This document shows, one piece after another, positions 17,931-26,766 of a stretch of DNA of 64,000 bases. Below the pieces are notes generated by a model. That model was not told the origin of the DNA, did not search any database, and saw only the letters and a list, made by a program, of their open reading frames with translations. The position numbers were made by a program, and so were the translations under genes. Source of the DNA: an uncultured Paracoccaceae bacterium (GTDB lineage Bacteria > Pseudomonadota > Alphaproteobacteria > Rhodobacterales > Rhodobacteraceae); the NCBI GenBank assembly GCA_913060475.1, contig CAJXSD010000003.1, positions 1 to 64,000 on the forward strand, in the 5' to 3' direction. Within the stretch, counting starts at the first letter, position 1, and every line of letters starts with the position of its first letter.

Positions 17931-18401
17931 ATGTTGCCAATGCGAAATGTGATTGCCGTCAGCTGTGTCGTTTTGGCGGGCTGTGCCCAGATACAACCGC
18001 AGCCCACGCCCGAACCTGCGCCACCCGCTGCGCCGATATCCCAGCCCGTGGTTTTGGAAAACACAGGGCAGAACACATCACCTGATGATCTGGATGTCGT
18101 CAGTCGTGAAGATCGTGAAATCGCCTTGGCCACTGTGGCGCCCGATGCGCTGCGCAAACTGGGCACGGTGGTGGGCAGTTTGGGCAATCCAGCCGAGGTC
18201 GGGTTTTGGGTCAAAACCGGATTTGTCGACGCACCCACCACGGGACAGATTACCAATCTAGCGACAGGGGACAGCGTCAATGTCGATTTGTTCCCGCGCA
18301 CAGGCGCGACAGACGCGGCCGAGGTGTCGTTATCGGCCTTGCGCGCCATCAATGCACCCTTGGCTGGGTTGTCGAAATTTGATCTGTTTGTGCGGCCCTA
18401 A
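17931..18401 (+). CDS. small lipoprotein of unknown function
   Basis: A 156-residue protein with a lipoprotein signal: VIAVSCVVLAGC, with the lipobox cysteine at residue 18, followed by a proline-rich linker (QPQPTPEPAPPAAP). The remainder (residues 45-156) looks globular with no motif I know; similar small Rhodobacterales proteins are often mislabelled D-galactarate dehydratase. GGAGCG lies before ATG 17931. Its stop overlaps that of the convergent DNA-repair gene by four bases. Confidence 0.75.
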   Translation: MLPMRNVIAVSCVVLAGCAQIQPQPTPEPAPPAAPISQPVVLENTGQNTSPDDLDVVSREDREIALATVAPDALRKLGTVVGSLGNPAEVGFWVKTGFVDAPTTGQITNLATGDSVNVDLFPRTGATDAAEVSLSALRAINAPLAGLSKFDLFVRP

Positions 18402-19078
18402 TCGGACAGATGGCGCAGCGCCTCTCTGCGGGCAAAGGGTTTCATTTGATCGCCATACTGCGCCATAAAGTCATGCGTGCGCTGGGCGTCATGGCGTGAC
18501 AAATCCCGCAGCCACCATGCGATGGCTTTCTGAATGAACCAATCGTGGTCTGTGACCAGTTCTGCCGCCCATCCCAGGACACGATCGCGGATGACCAAAT
18601 CCTGTGGTTTGGGGAAATTCTGTTTCGTCCACGGCAATGTAGTGACCAAGGCCGCGCGGCGGGTCCACATGTGGTCAGATGCGGTCCATTGTTCCACTGT
18701 CTCTATGCGTTCAGGATCCGCAACAACCCGTTTTTGCGCGGCAGAACAGGCATGATCTGCGATGGCCCAACTGTCAAAGTCGGCCACCCAAGTTTGGATC
18801 AATTCCCACACCGCATCATCATTCTTGATGCGTGCTTGGGTCAGTAATTTGGCGGCGGTCACGCGGGCCTCAAAGATGTTTGTGGCCCATAACTCAGACG
18901 CCAAGGCAACGCGTTCAGCCACAGATAGCTGCTGACGCCACAGTTTGGTCAGGTCGTTAATCCTATCATTGCCAACCCCCAAATAGGGGCGGTCGATTTT
19001 ATGATAGGCCTGCTTGGCCGCGATTGTTGTTGGATCAGCATGCTGTCGCAACGCATCCAACGCTTGGTCAAGGTTCAT
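18398..19078 (-). CDS. AlkD-like DNA alkylation repair protein
   Basis: A 226-residue all-helical protein of the HEAT-repeat DNA glycosylase family (DNA alkylation repair), which removes alkylated bases. Supporting motifs are GVGNDRINDLTK, ATNIFEARVTAAKLL, IQTWVADFDSWAIADH and WFIQKAIAWWLRDLSRHD. Its ATG overlaps the glmS stop (ATGA at 19075-19078), so it is the third gene of a glmU-glmS operon. The link to cell-wall precursor genes is positional only. Confidence 0.85.
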   Translation of the reverse strand: MNLDQALDALRQHADPTTIAAKQAYHKIDRPYLGVGNDRINDLTKLWRQQLSVAERVALASELWATNIFEARVTAAKLLTQARIKNDDAVWELIQTWVADFDSWAIADHACSAAQKRVVADPERIETVEQWTASDHMWTRRAALVTTLPWTKQNFPKPQDLVIRDRVLGWAAELVTDHDWFIQKAIAWWLRDLSRHDAQRTHDFMAQYGDQMKPFARREALRHLSD

Positions 19079-20889
19079 TCCACTGTCACCGATTTGGCCA
19101 AGTTGCGGGGTTGGTCGATATCCGTCCCCTTGGCCATCGCCGTGTGATAGGCCAAGAGCTGCGCAGGCAGGGCATAGACGATGGGCCCGGACAAATCCCC
19201 TGTCGCGGGCAGTTCCAGCAGGCTGTGCGTGCCGTCAGATGCGCTGGCGCGACCTTGGGCGTCAGTGATCAACATGACTTGGCCATGGCGCGCCATGACC
19301 TCTTGCATGTTGGATACGGTTTTATCAAACAACCGATCGTGTGGGGCAAAGACGACAACAGGCAATGCGGGTTCAATCAGGGCAATCGGCCCATGTTTCA
19401 ATTCGCCTGATGCATAGGCCTCGGCATGGATATAGGACAGCTCTTTTAGCTTGAGTGCGGCCTCAAGCGCTGTGGCAAACATCACACCGCGCCCCAGGAA
19501 CAAAACTGACGGGGCCGGTGCCAATGTTTTCGCAAGGCTGGCGATGTCATTGTCCAATTTCAGGGTTTGTCGCATTAAATCAGGAACTTGCCGCAGGTCC
19601 TTCATGTGGCTTGCCAGCCCATGGTCATCGATGGCACCCTTGGCTTGTGCAGCCGCCAGCGCCAGCAGTGCCAAAACCGTCAGCTGATTTGTATAGGCTT
19701 TGGTCGAGGCGACCGATACCTCGATACCGGCCAAAATGGCCAGGGCCAAATCCGCTTCGCGCGCGATTGAGGATGTGCCAACATTGACCAGCGACACAAT
19801 CATATCGGCCTGATCCTTGGCATAACGCAGGGCCGCCAGCGTGTCGGCGGTTTCGCCCGATTGGCTGACAAAAATGGCCAAGGTGCGCGGTGCGATGGGC
19901 GGTTCGCGATAGCGAAATTCTGATGCGACATCCACCTCGCAGGGAATGCGTGCGATTTGTTCGAACCAATATTTCGCGGTCAGGCAGGAATAATATCCTG
20001 TCCCACAGGCGACCATCAAAATGCGATCAAATTTTGTAAAATCTAGGGCCTCGGGCAGGGCGGGGATGCCATTGGGGGCGTATCGTGCCAGGGCTTCGGA
20101 CAGGACCACGGGTTGTTCGTGGATTTCCTTGGTCATGAAATGTTTGTGGCCGGCTTTGTCGATAACGGTGGCCTGCGCCTCGATGCGTTGAATGTCGCGG
20201 TGCGCGGGCGCCCCCGTTGCATCAATGATATCGGCGCCATCGCGGGTGATGAATGCGATATCGCCTTCGTCCAGATAGGTGATCTGATCTGTCATCGGGG
20301 CCAAGGCGATTGCGTCACTGCCCACATACATTTCACCATCGCCATGCCCGATGGCCAATGGGCTGCCTTTGCGCGCGGCGATCATCAGGTTTTCGTGGCC
20401 TTCAAACAAAAACAACAGGGCAAAGGCACCGTCCAATTCCGCAATCGTTGCCTGAACGGCGGCTTTGGGATCATGTCCTTGGGCCAAATAATGCGCGCAG
20501 AGCATGGCAACCGTTTCGGTATCGGTATCGGTTACCGGCGAATACCCATGTGCAGACAGCGTTTCGCGCAAGTCGCGGAAATTTTCGATGATGCCGTTAT
20601 GAACAACCGTGACAGGGCCACAGGCGTGGGGGTGTGCGTTTTGTTCGTTGGCGGCACCATGCGTGGCCCAGCGGGTGTGCCCAATGCCTGCCAGTCCGGC
20701 CAAGGGATTATGGACAAGCACATCAGACAGGTTGACCAATTTGCCAACGGCGCGACGACGATCCAGCAGGCCGTTGTTCACGGTTGCAATCCCTGCACTG
20801 TCATAGCCGCGATATTCTAGACGTTTTAGCGCATCTACCAAAATTGGGGCCACCTGATGTTGGCCCAATATACCCACAATACCACACAT
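19075..20889 (-). CDS. glmS: glutamine--fructose-6-phosphate aminotransferase
   Basis: A 604-residue enzyme that makes glucosamine-6-phosphate, the first step to UDP-GlcNAc. After the initiator Met, Cys2 (CGIVGILG) is the glutaminase nucleophile. The glutaminase domain runs to about residue 235 (HTRWATHGAANEQNAHPH, HNGIIENF). Two SIS isomerase domains follow (FVSQSGETADTLAALR, FLGRGVMFATALEAALKLKE), and the C-terminus ends LAKSVTVE as usual. It starts two bases after the glmU stop (TAATATG). Confidence 0.97.
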   Translation of the reverse strand: MCGIVGILGQHQVAPILVDALKRLEYRGYDSAGIATVNNGLLDRRRAVGKLVNLSDVLVHNPLAGLAGIGHTRWATHGAANEQNAHPHACGPVTVVHNGIIENFRDLRETLSAHGYSPVTDTDTETVAMLCAHYLAQGHDPKAAVQATIAELDGAFALLFLFEGHENLMIAARKGSPLAIGHGDGEMYVGSDAIALAPMTDQITYLDEGDIAFITRDGADIIDATGAPAHRDIQRIEAQATVIDKAGHKHFMTKEIHEQPVVLSEALARYAPNGIPALPEALDFTKFDRILMVACGTGYYSCLTAKYWFEQIARIPCEVDVASEFRYREPPIAPRTLAIFVSQSGETADTLAALRYAKDQADMIVSLVNVGTSSIAREADLALAILAGIEVSVASTKAYTNQLTVLALLALAAAQAKGAIDDHGLASHMKDLRQVPDLMRQTLKLDNDIASLAKTLAPAPSVLFLGRGVMFATALEAALKLKELSYIHAEAYASGELKHGPIALIEPALPVVVFAPHDRLFDKTVSNMQEVMARHGQVMLITDAQGRASASDGTHSLLELPATGDLSGPIVYALPAQLLAYHTAMAKGTDIDQPRNLAKSVTVE

Positions 20890-20890
20890 A

Positions 20891-22246
20891 TTACTGATCC
20901 TTTTGGTCGCGTTTCGCTTTGCGCTGTTTTAACATTTCGACCAACTTGATGGCGGTCCCTGATTTGTTGTCCTGCGGTGCACGCGAAATGGCCAAATCAC
21001 CGGCCGGCACATCGCGGGTAATAACTGATCCACTGCCCGTCATCGAATGATCGCCCAAGGTCACAGGTGCCACCAGCATGGTGTTCGATCCGACAAAGAC
21101 GTTGTCGCCAATCGTTGTTTTATGTTTCATCACACCGTCATAGTTGCAGGTAATCGTGCCTGCGCCGATGTTTGTGTTTTTGCCTAGGTCCGCATCGCCG
21201 ATATAGGTCAGGTGATTGACCTTGGATCCTTCGCCGATCTGGGCATTTTTGATTTCGACAAAGTTGCCGATTTTTACGCCTTCGGCCAATTCGGCACCGG
21301 GGCGCAGGCGGGCATAGGGCCCCACGACACTGTCGCGGGCAACATGGCATCCCTCAAGGTGGCTGAACGCGCGAATGGTCGCACCGCTTTCGATGGTGAC
21401 ATCGGGTCCGAACACAACATTGGGTTCAATCACGCAGTCGCGGCCAATCACGGTGTCATAGGCGAAATAAACTGTGTCCGGCGCAAAGAGTGTAATTCCA
21501 TTTTCCAACATGTCCCGACGGGTGCGCGTTTGGAATGCGGCCTCGGCCTGGGCCAAATCAACACGGGAATTCACACCCAGCGTTTCCGCTTCGTCACAAA
21601 TGACAACGCGGGCCGTTTTGCCGTGGTTGGTTGCGATTTCGACGCAGTCTGTCAGGTAATATTCGCCCGACGCATTTTTGTTTTCGGTCTGATCAATCCA
21701 TGAAAACAGTTCAGACGCCTTGGCGCACATAACGCCACTGTTACACAGGGTCACGGCACGCTCTGCCTCTGTTGCGTCCTTGAATTCGACAATACGCTGC
21801 AACTGGTCGTCATGGGCCATCAAACGGCCATAGCGCGCGGGATCGGCTGCGTGGAACCCCAAAACAACCAGATCGGCCGACTGGCGGGCAGCTGCGATTT
21901 TTTCGATTGTCTCATCGCTGATAAAGGGCGTATCCCCATAGAGCACCAAGACATCGCCATCATAGGCCCCCAGCGCATCGCGGGTTTGTGCGACCGCATG
22001 GCCTGTTCCCAATTGTTCGGCCTGTTCGACGATGACGGCCGTATTGTGATAATCGCGTGTGGTTTTTGCCACTGCGTCAAATCCGTGTCCTGCGACAACC
22101 ACGATGTGATCGGGGTCAACGGATTGCGCTGTGCGCAGGGCATGGGCCAGCATGGGCACCTGTGCCAATGGGTGCAAGACCTTGGGCAGGTCAGATTGCA
22201 TGCGTGTGCCTTTGCCTGCGGCCAAAATTACGACGGCGATGCCCAT
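20891..22246 (-). CDS. glmU: bifunctional GlcNAc-1-P uridyltransferase / GlcN-1-P acetyltransferase
   Basis: A 451-residue enzyme completing UDP-GlcNAc synthesis. The N-terminal pyrophosphorylase domain has LAAGKGTRMQSDLPKVLHPL and LYGDTPFI. The C-terminal half is a left-handed beta-helix of hexapeptide repeats (IGNFVEIKNAQIGEGSKVNH, IGAGTITCNYDG) carrying the acetyltransferase. ATG 22246 is preceded by AAGGAT; the frame extending to 22318 has no ribosome site. It heads the operon glmU-glmS-alkD-like, and is divergent from gph. Confidence 0.97.
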   Translation of the reverse strand: MGIAVVILAAGKGTRMQSDLPKVLHPLAQVPMLAHALRTAQSVDPDHIVVVAGHGFDAVAKTTRDYHNTAVIVEQAEQLGTGHAVAQTRDALGAYDGDVLVLYGDTPFISDETIEKIAAARQSADLVVLGFHAADPARYGRLMAHDDQLQRIVEFKDATEAERAVTLCNSGVMCAKASELFSWIDQTENKNASGEYYLTDCVEIATNHGKTARVVICDEAETLGVNSRVDLAQAEAAFQTRTRRDMLENGITLFAPDTVYFAYDTVIGRDCVIEPNVVFGPDVTIESGATIRAFSHLEGCHVARDSVVGPYARLRPGAELAEGVKIGNFVEIKNAQIGEGSKVNHLTYIGDADLGKNTNIGAGTITCNYDGVMKHKTTIGDNVFVGSNTMLVAPVTLGDHSMTGSGSVITRDVPAGDLAISRAPQDNKSGTAIKLVEMLKQRKAKRDQKDQ

Positions 22247-22379
22247 TATGAAATCCTTATCCAAATTTTGGTCCGTTTTAACGTCAAATTCCCAAGGTGC
22301 AAGGCGTGACCGGGTCAACTAAGGTTGCGAATTGTTTCAAGGCGTGGCAAAAATTCGCCCAAACCAACGAGGAGGCCAC

Positions 22380-23045
22380 ATGCGCACCATTGTTTTTGAC
22401 CTGGATGGCACATTGGCCGATACCAGTGGGGATCTGATTTCGGCGGCAAATGTGTGCCTGCGCGACATGGGGTTGGCCGAACTTTGCCCGCAAACGGACA
22501 AGGCGACCGCGCTGCGCGGGGGGCGTGCGATGTTGCGTTTGGGAATGTCCCGCGGTCCGGATGGTATTGATGAGGATCGCATAGATGCCTATTACCCGGT
22601 TTTGTTACAGGCCTATGGCGCGGATTTGAACACGCATACCCAATTCTTTGACGGTGCTCTGGCCTGTGTGGACCATCTGCGCCGTCGCGGGGACCGTGTG
22701 GTGATTTGCACGAATAAACCCGAAGGGCTGGCCGAACAGTTGATGCAAAACCTAGGCGCGCGTGATTTGTTCGATGCGCTGATCGGCGCGGATACATTGC
22801 CCACACGCAAACCTGATGTGGCCCCCTATATCGCCGCAGTGGACCGTGCGGGGGGGCAGGTGGCGCGGTCGTGCATGATCGGCGACACCGTCACCGATCA
22901 CAACACGGCCCGTAATGCCGGCGTGCCCAGCATATTGGTCGATTTCGGACCCGGAGACGAAGACGTACACGCCCTGCAGCCCGATGCCATTTTGCGCCAT
23001 TTCAATGATTTGCCTGATATTCTGGATCGCCTGTTGGGTTCATAA
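22380..23045 (+). CDS. gph: phosphoglycolate phosphatase-like HAD hydrolase
   Basis: A 221-residue haloacid-dehalogenase-type phosphatase. Motif I is FDLDGTLADT with the nucleophile Asp, motif II is VVICTNKPEG, the lysine is in RKPDVAPY and motif IV is MIGDTVTDHNTARNAG. The size and layout fit Gph, which clears 2-phosphoglycolate, although related substrates are possible. ATG 22380 follows CGAGGAGG. It is convergent with the MmgE/PrpD gene. Confidence 0.85.
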   Translation: MRTIVFDLDGTLADTSGDLISAANVCLRDMGLAELCPQTDKATALRGGRAMLRLGMSRGPDGIDEDRIDAYYPVLLQAYGADLNTHTQFFDGALACVDHLRRRGDRVVICTNKPEGLAEQLMQNLGARDLFDALIGADTLPTRKPDVAPYIAAVDRAGGQVARSCMIGDTVTDHNTARNAGVPSILVDFGPGDEDVHALQPDAILRHFNDLPDILDRLLGS

Positions 23046-23051
23046 CGCGCC

Positions 23052-24359
23052 TTAGGCGGGGACGGGCAGTAACACCTGGTTTGTCAACAGGCTAAGTTCG
23101 GAATGATCCAGCGCATCCACCGCATCTTCGATCCGGTTTGCGCGGTCCTGGCCCAAAATGGGGTCGGTCAGTCGATGAAATTTATCGCGCAATTCGTCGG
23201 CGCTGGGCGGGGCGGTGTGATCCCATTTGGGTTCGTGCCAGTCGCTGGTGACACGTTGCCCGTTTGACAGGGTGATTGCAATTTTGGCGTATCGCTTTAG
23301 CGGGAATTCGGCATTGGCAAAGGGGTCTTCGACCATCTCGATCATCTGCGATAAACGCTGAACCTGAGGGGTGGCAAGGGCATCATCTGCAACATCCTCG
23401 GGCGTCACATCACCGCGGACCAGGGCGATGGCAACGGGAAAGGATGTGGAATACTGCGCCTCTTCCGTGTTTACGGGGTCATTGGTCGCAAGGCGCACGG
23501 ATTCGTGAAACGTCTGAATTTCGATCCCCGTAATCATTTCCGGAACCAACCCATGTTGGCGCCGCAGGGTCAAGGCCGCCTCGATCGGGGCTTGGGCCCA
23601 GCGGCAGACGGGATAGGGTTTGTAGTATTGTTCCAACATATACCAGCGCGATCCCAGATCATCCCAATACTGCGTCGCATCCTCGACCGTGATCGCCGGC
23701 GCACCGGTAAAGCCCGATTGTGCCAAACGCACAGCCGATACGCCCGCCATAGCCCCCCAGCCAGATCCATCCTTGACCATCGTGGGATGATCAATGCAGC
23801 GCATCATTTGGCTGCGCGGCCCATGATATTCCGCGATCCCAAGGGCATGGCGGGTTTCGTCGTGGGTCAAATGGGCAATTCGCGCACCGGCTGCGGCGGC
23901 GGTCACGGCGCCCCAGCTGCCCGATGTGTGGTAATCAGGCACAGTTGAATGTTGCGCAATTGCGGCGCGTGCCCCGAATTCATATCCCATCAACAGTGTC
24001 GACATAAATTCACGCCCCGAAATTTGTTCGCTGTATCCCAGGGCCAAAACGGCCGGCAGCAGGGGACAGCCGATATGCCCCTTGGCCGGATTAAACCCGT
24101 CATGGGCATCCACACTGTCGATTGTCATGCCCGCCGCCAGGGCTGCACCGGATGCGGATGCGGTTCTGCGATCAAATAACATCGGGATGACGCCGCCGAA
24201 TTCCTGTGCCGCGTGGGATCGTATCACGCGCGACATCTTGGTTTCCGTTCCCGCCGCTGCCACGCCCAGCAAATCCAACAGGCTAAGCTTACACCGTTCT
24301 TGTACAGGATGGGGCGCTTGGTCAAAGTCGAGCGCATGAATAAAGTCAATCGGTAACAT
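23052..24359 (-). CDS. MmgE/PrpD family protein
   Basis: A 435-residue member of the family that includes 2-methylcitrate dehydratase and cis-aconitate decarboxylase. Recognisable blocks are LLDLLGVAAAG, DSVDAHDGFNPAKGHIGCPL and KPYPVCRWAQAPIEAAL. No methylcitrate-cycle genes (prpB, prpC, acn) accompany it, so it is probably one of the many family members with unassigned substrate in Rhodobacterales. It is divergent from the aminotransferase gene across 147 bases. Confidence 0.85.
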   Translation of the reverse strand: MLPIDFIHALDFDQAPHPVQERCKLSLLDLLGVAAAGTETKMSRVIRSHAAQEFGGVIPMLFDRRTASASGAALAAGMTIDSVDAHDGFNPAKGHIGCPLLPAVLALGYSEQISGREFMSTLLMGYEFGARAAIAQHSTVPDYHTSGSWGAVTAAAAGARIAHLTHDETRHALGIAEYHGPRSQMMRCIDHPTMVKDGSGWGAMAGVSAVRLAQSGFTGAPAITVEDATQYWDDLGSRWYMLEQYYKPYPVCRWAQAPIEAALTLRRQHGLVPEMITGIEIQTFHESVRLATNDPVNTEEAQYSTSFPVAIALVRGDVTPEDVADDALATPQVQRLSQMIEMVEDPFANAEFPLKRYAKIAITLSNGQRVTSDWHEPKWDHTAPPSADELRDKFHRLTDPILGQDRANRIEDAVDALDHSELSLLTNQVLLPVPA

Positions 24360-24471
24360 GGTTGGGCCTTGGGCTGCAGTGACATCTTGGATGATCTATG
24401 GTTTCCCAATTTTTGCAAGCAAAGTTTTAGGTTTGCGACAGGATTGCGGCCCGTGATGTCGTTTGTAACCA

Positions 24472-24499
24472 TTGACCCGTAGCTTGATGTTGATAAAAC
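24472..24499 (+). promoter_or_regulatory. candidate promoter for a leaderless aminotransferase mRNA
   Basis: TTGACC (24472-24477) and TAAAAC (24494-24499) are separated by 16 bases. The expected start site falls at about 24505-24507, which is the ATG of the aminotransferase. No Shine-Dalgarno sequence is visible in front of that ATG, so translation may be leaderless. Confidence 0.4.
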
Positions 24500-24506
24500 A
24501 TGCGGC

Positions 24507-25706
24507 ATGAGCAAAGTATTTACTGGAAATTTCACCCAGCAAGAACCCATTCCCGCCACAGGGATTGAGGCCGCCGTTGCGGTCATGAAATCTGGTCGCA
24601 TTCACCGCTATAACGTGGTGGGCGATGATATTGGCGAAACGGCACAGCTTGAGTTAGAGTTTGCCGATTATGTCGGATCCAAATATTGTTTGGCTGTCGC
24701 CTCGGGTGGATACGCGCTGGCCACCGCGATGCGCGCGGTTGGGGTGCAGCCCGGGGACATGGTGCTGACCAATGCCTTTACGCTTGCGCCTGTGCCGGGT
24801 GCAATTGCCGCCGTTGGGGCAAAACCCGTCTTTGTCGGTGTGACCCCATCGTTGACCATTGATTTGGACGACCTGCGCGAAAAAATTTCCCAGGCCAAGG
24901 TTTTGTTGCTGTCGCATATGCGGGGCCATCTGTGTGATATGGATGCACTGCTGGAGCTGTGTTGCGCCCATGGCGTCATCGTGGTCGAAGATTGCGCCCA
25001 TACCATGGGGGCCAAATGGAATGGCCGCATGTCTGGCACGGATGGGTTGGTAGGGTGTTATTCAACCCAAACCTATAAACACATCAATTCTGGCGAAGGC
25101 GGCCTGTTGGTCACCAACGACCCTCAGGTCATGGCCCGCGCAACAATGATGTCGGGGTCCTACATGATGTTCGGGAAACATCCCGCCGGACCGGATGTCG
25201 ATGTCTATGATCAAATCCGCTATGAAACCCCGAATATGTCGGGCCGCATGGATCATCTGCGCGCGGCGATTTTGCGCCCGCAGTTGGCGGATTTGGATCG
25301 GCAAATCGCGCGGTGGAATGATCGATACCGCCGTGTGGAACAGGCGATATCCGATTGTGCCGGCTTGACCGTTATCAAACGTCCGCAGGCGGAATTTTAC
25401 GTGGGCTCTTCAATCCAGTTTTTGTTGATGGATTGGGCGGGGGCCGATATTCAATCGGTTCTTCAGCGCTGTGCCGCGCGGGGCGTTGAATTGAAATGGT
25501 TTGGGGCCCCTGAACCGGTCGGGTTCACGTCACGCTATGACAGTTGGACCTATGCGCCCAAACAATCCCTGCCTGACAGTGATCCCATTTTGCATGCTAT
25601 TTTGGATATGCGTTTGCCGTTGACCTTTGATCTGGCTGATTGTGATCTGATCGCAGAAATCATCTGCGAAGAGGTCACGGCCGTTTACACCGCAACACAG
25701 GCATAA
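24507..25706 (+). CDS. DegT/DnrJ/EryC1/StrS-type PLP aminotransferase
   Basis: A 399-residue sugar-aminotransferase-type PLP protein. VVEDCAHTMGAKWNGR carries the PLP-binding Asp, and the Schiff-base lysine is in YSTQTYKHINSGEGG at about residue 190, both typical of the family. Such enzymes normally aminate nucleotide-linked keto sugars, but no sugar or antibiotic genes are near. It stands alone between divergent MmgE/PrpD and convergent CDF genes. No ribosome site is visible before the ATG. Confidence 0.88.
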   Translation: MSKVFTGNFTQQEPIPATGIEAAVAVMKSGRIHRYNVVGDDIGETAQLELEFADYVGSKYCLAVASGGYALATAMRAVGVQPGDMVLTNAFTLAPVPGAIAAVGAKPVFVGVTPSLTIDLDDLREKISQAKVLLLSHMRGHLCDMDALLELCCAHGVIVVEDCAHTMGAKWNGRMSGTDGLVGCYSTQTYKHINSGEGGLLVTNDPQVMARATMMSGSYMMFGKHPAGPDVDVYDQIRYETPNMSGRMDHLRAAILRPQLADLDRQIARWNDRYRRVEQAISDCAGLTVIKRPQAEFYVGSSIQFLLMDWAGADIQSVLQRCAARGVELKWFGAPEPVGFTSRYDSWTYAPKQSLPDSDPILHAILDMRLPLTFDLADCDLIAEIICEEVTAVYTATQA

Positions 25707-25715
25707 CCGCCAAGG

Positions 25716-26615
25716 CTAGGGGGGCGGCGCATCAATTTCGATGGCGCCCGGCTCGGCCTTGTGGGCGGGTTCTAGGTGGATGTGGGGTTTAATCTGGGGA
25801 TCTTGCGCCTTTAATGCGGATTCAATCTGGTCACACAGCTGATGCGCGTCATAGACGGTCATATCGCTGGGGACGATCAGGTGAAAATCGACATAGGTGT
25901 AATGCCCGTCAAATCGCGTGCGCAGATCATGGGCCTGTAACGCGCCGGTGCCAAAGTGGGCGATTATGGCACGGATTTCGCCAAGGCGGGTTTCATCGAC
26001 CGCTTCGTCCAGCAAAACGCCCAACGACCCTCGGATCACTTGCCATCCTGACCATAGAATATGCAGCGCCACAACACAGGCCAACAATGGGTCCAGCCAG
26101 GGCAAACCAAACCAGACGGCGGCCCCGACGCCAACAATGACACCGGCGGACGATACGACATCGGTGCGTAAATGCACCCCATCGGCCACCAGGGCCTGCG
26201 ATCGCAACGCGCGGCCTTGGTGGATTAAAACCGTGCTCCAGATTGCGTTGATGACACCGGCGGCAATGTTCAACCCAATCCCGATATCGACATTTTGCCA
26301 GTCGCGCGGGGTGACAAAGGCGTCAATTGCGTTCCACAGGATCACGATTGCCGCCAGGATGATCAGAACGCCTTCGGTGACGGCGCTGATAATTTCCGCC
26401 TTGTGATGGCCGTAATGATGGTTGTCATCGGCTGGCATAGCGGCCAATCGAATGGCCCATAACGCCGCCGCAGCTGTGGCAACATTTACAATGCTTTCTA
26501 ACGCTTCGGACATCAATGCGACCGATCCGGTCAGGGAATAGGCCAGTGTTTTTAGGCCAAGTACAACAAACCCGATAATAAGGCTGAAAATCGCAATGCG
26601 TTGGGCGCGGGGCAT
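25716..26615 (-). CDS. cation diffusion facilitator (metal exporter)
   Basis: A 299-residue inner-membrane metal/proton antiporter with six helices and a cytosolic C-terminal domain. The metal site region reads SVALMSEALES in helix 2 (Glu where many relatives have Asp) and GVHLRTDVVSSAG in helix 5, with HHYGHHKAEI in the loop between helices 2 and 3. The C-terminal part (HYTYVDFHLIVPSDMTVYDAH) is the usual dimerisation domain, and the tail is His/Glu-bearing. ATG 26615 is chosen; the longer frame to 26972 would run antisense into ivd. The exported metal is probably Fe, Zn or Mn, not decidable here. Confidence 0.88.
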   Translation of the reverse strand: MPRAQRIAIFSLIIGFVVLGLKTLAYSLTGSVALMSEALESIVNVATAAAALWAIRLAAMPADDNHHYGHHKAEIISAVTEGVLIILAAIVILWNAIDAFVTPRDWQNVDIGIGLNIAAGVINAIWSTVLIHQGRALRSQALVADGVHLRTDVVSSAGVIVGVGAAVWFGLPWLDPLLACVVALHILWSGWQVIRGSLGVLLDEAVDETRLGEIRAIIAHFGTGALQAHDLRTRFDGHYTYVDFHLIVPSDMTVYDAHQLCDQIESALKAQDPQIKPHIHLEPAHKAEPGAIEIDAPPP

Positions 26616-26706
26616 GGGCAGGATCCTGATCACTAGACGTGACTGATAACAGCACGCCCCAGTCCGGTGCAAGTCAAAAACCCAAGCGGGCGGATCACCT
26701 TTGGGC

Positions 26707-26752
26707 TTGACCAAGTGACCTGAGTAGTGATTAATATTGAACAACTGTTCAA
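26707..26752 (+). promoter_or_regulatory. promoter and palindromic operator of the leucine-degradation operon
   Basis: TTGACC (26707-26712) is followed after 18-19 bases by TTAATA/TAATAT, a plausible -35/-10 pair. Directly behind lies the palindrome TTGAAC-AACT-GTTCAA (26737-26752), near the expected start site and 15 bases before the ivd ATG. The position fits a repressor such as the LiuR- or LiuQ/TetR-type regulators known for leucine catabolism, but no regulator gene is nearby. Confidence 0.5.
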
Positions 26753-26766
26753 TAAAGGGGTTCGCT

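Noticed and set aside
20113-20820. 235-codon open frame on the plus strand
   Set aside because: It is the mirror of the glmS coding sequence and has no features of its own.
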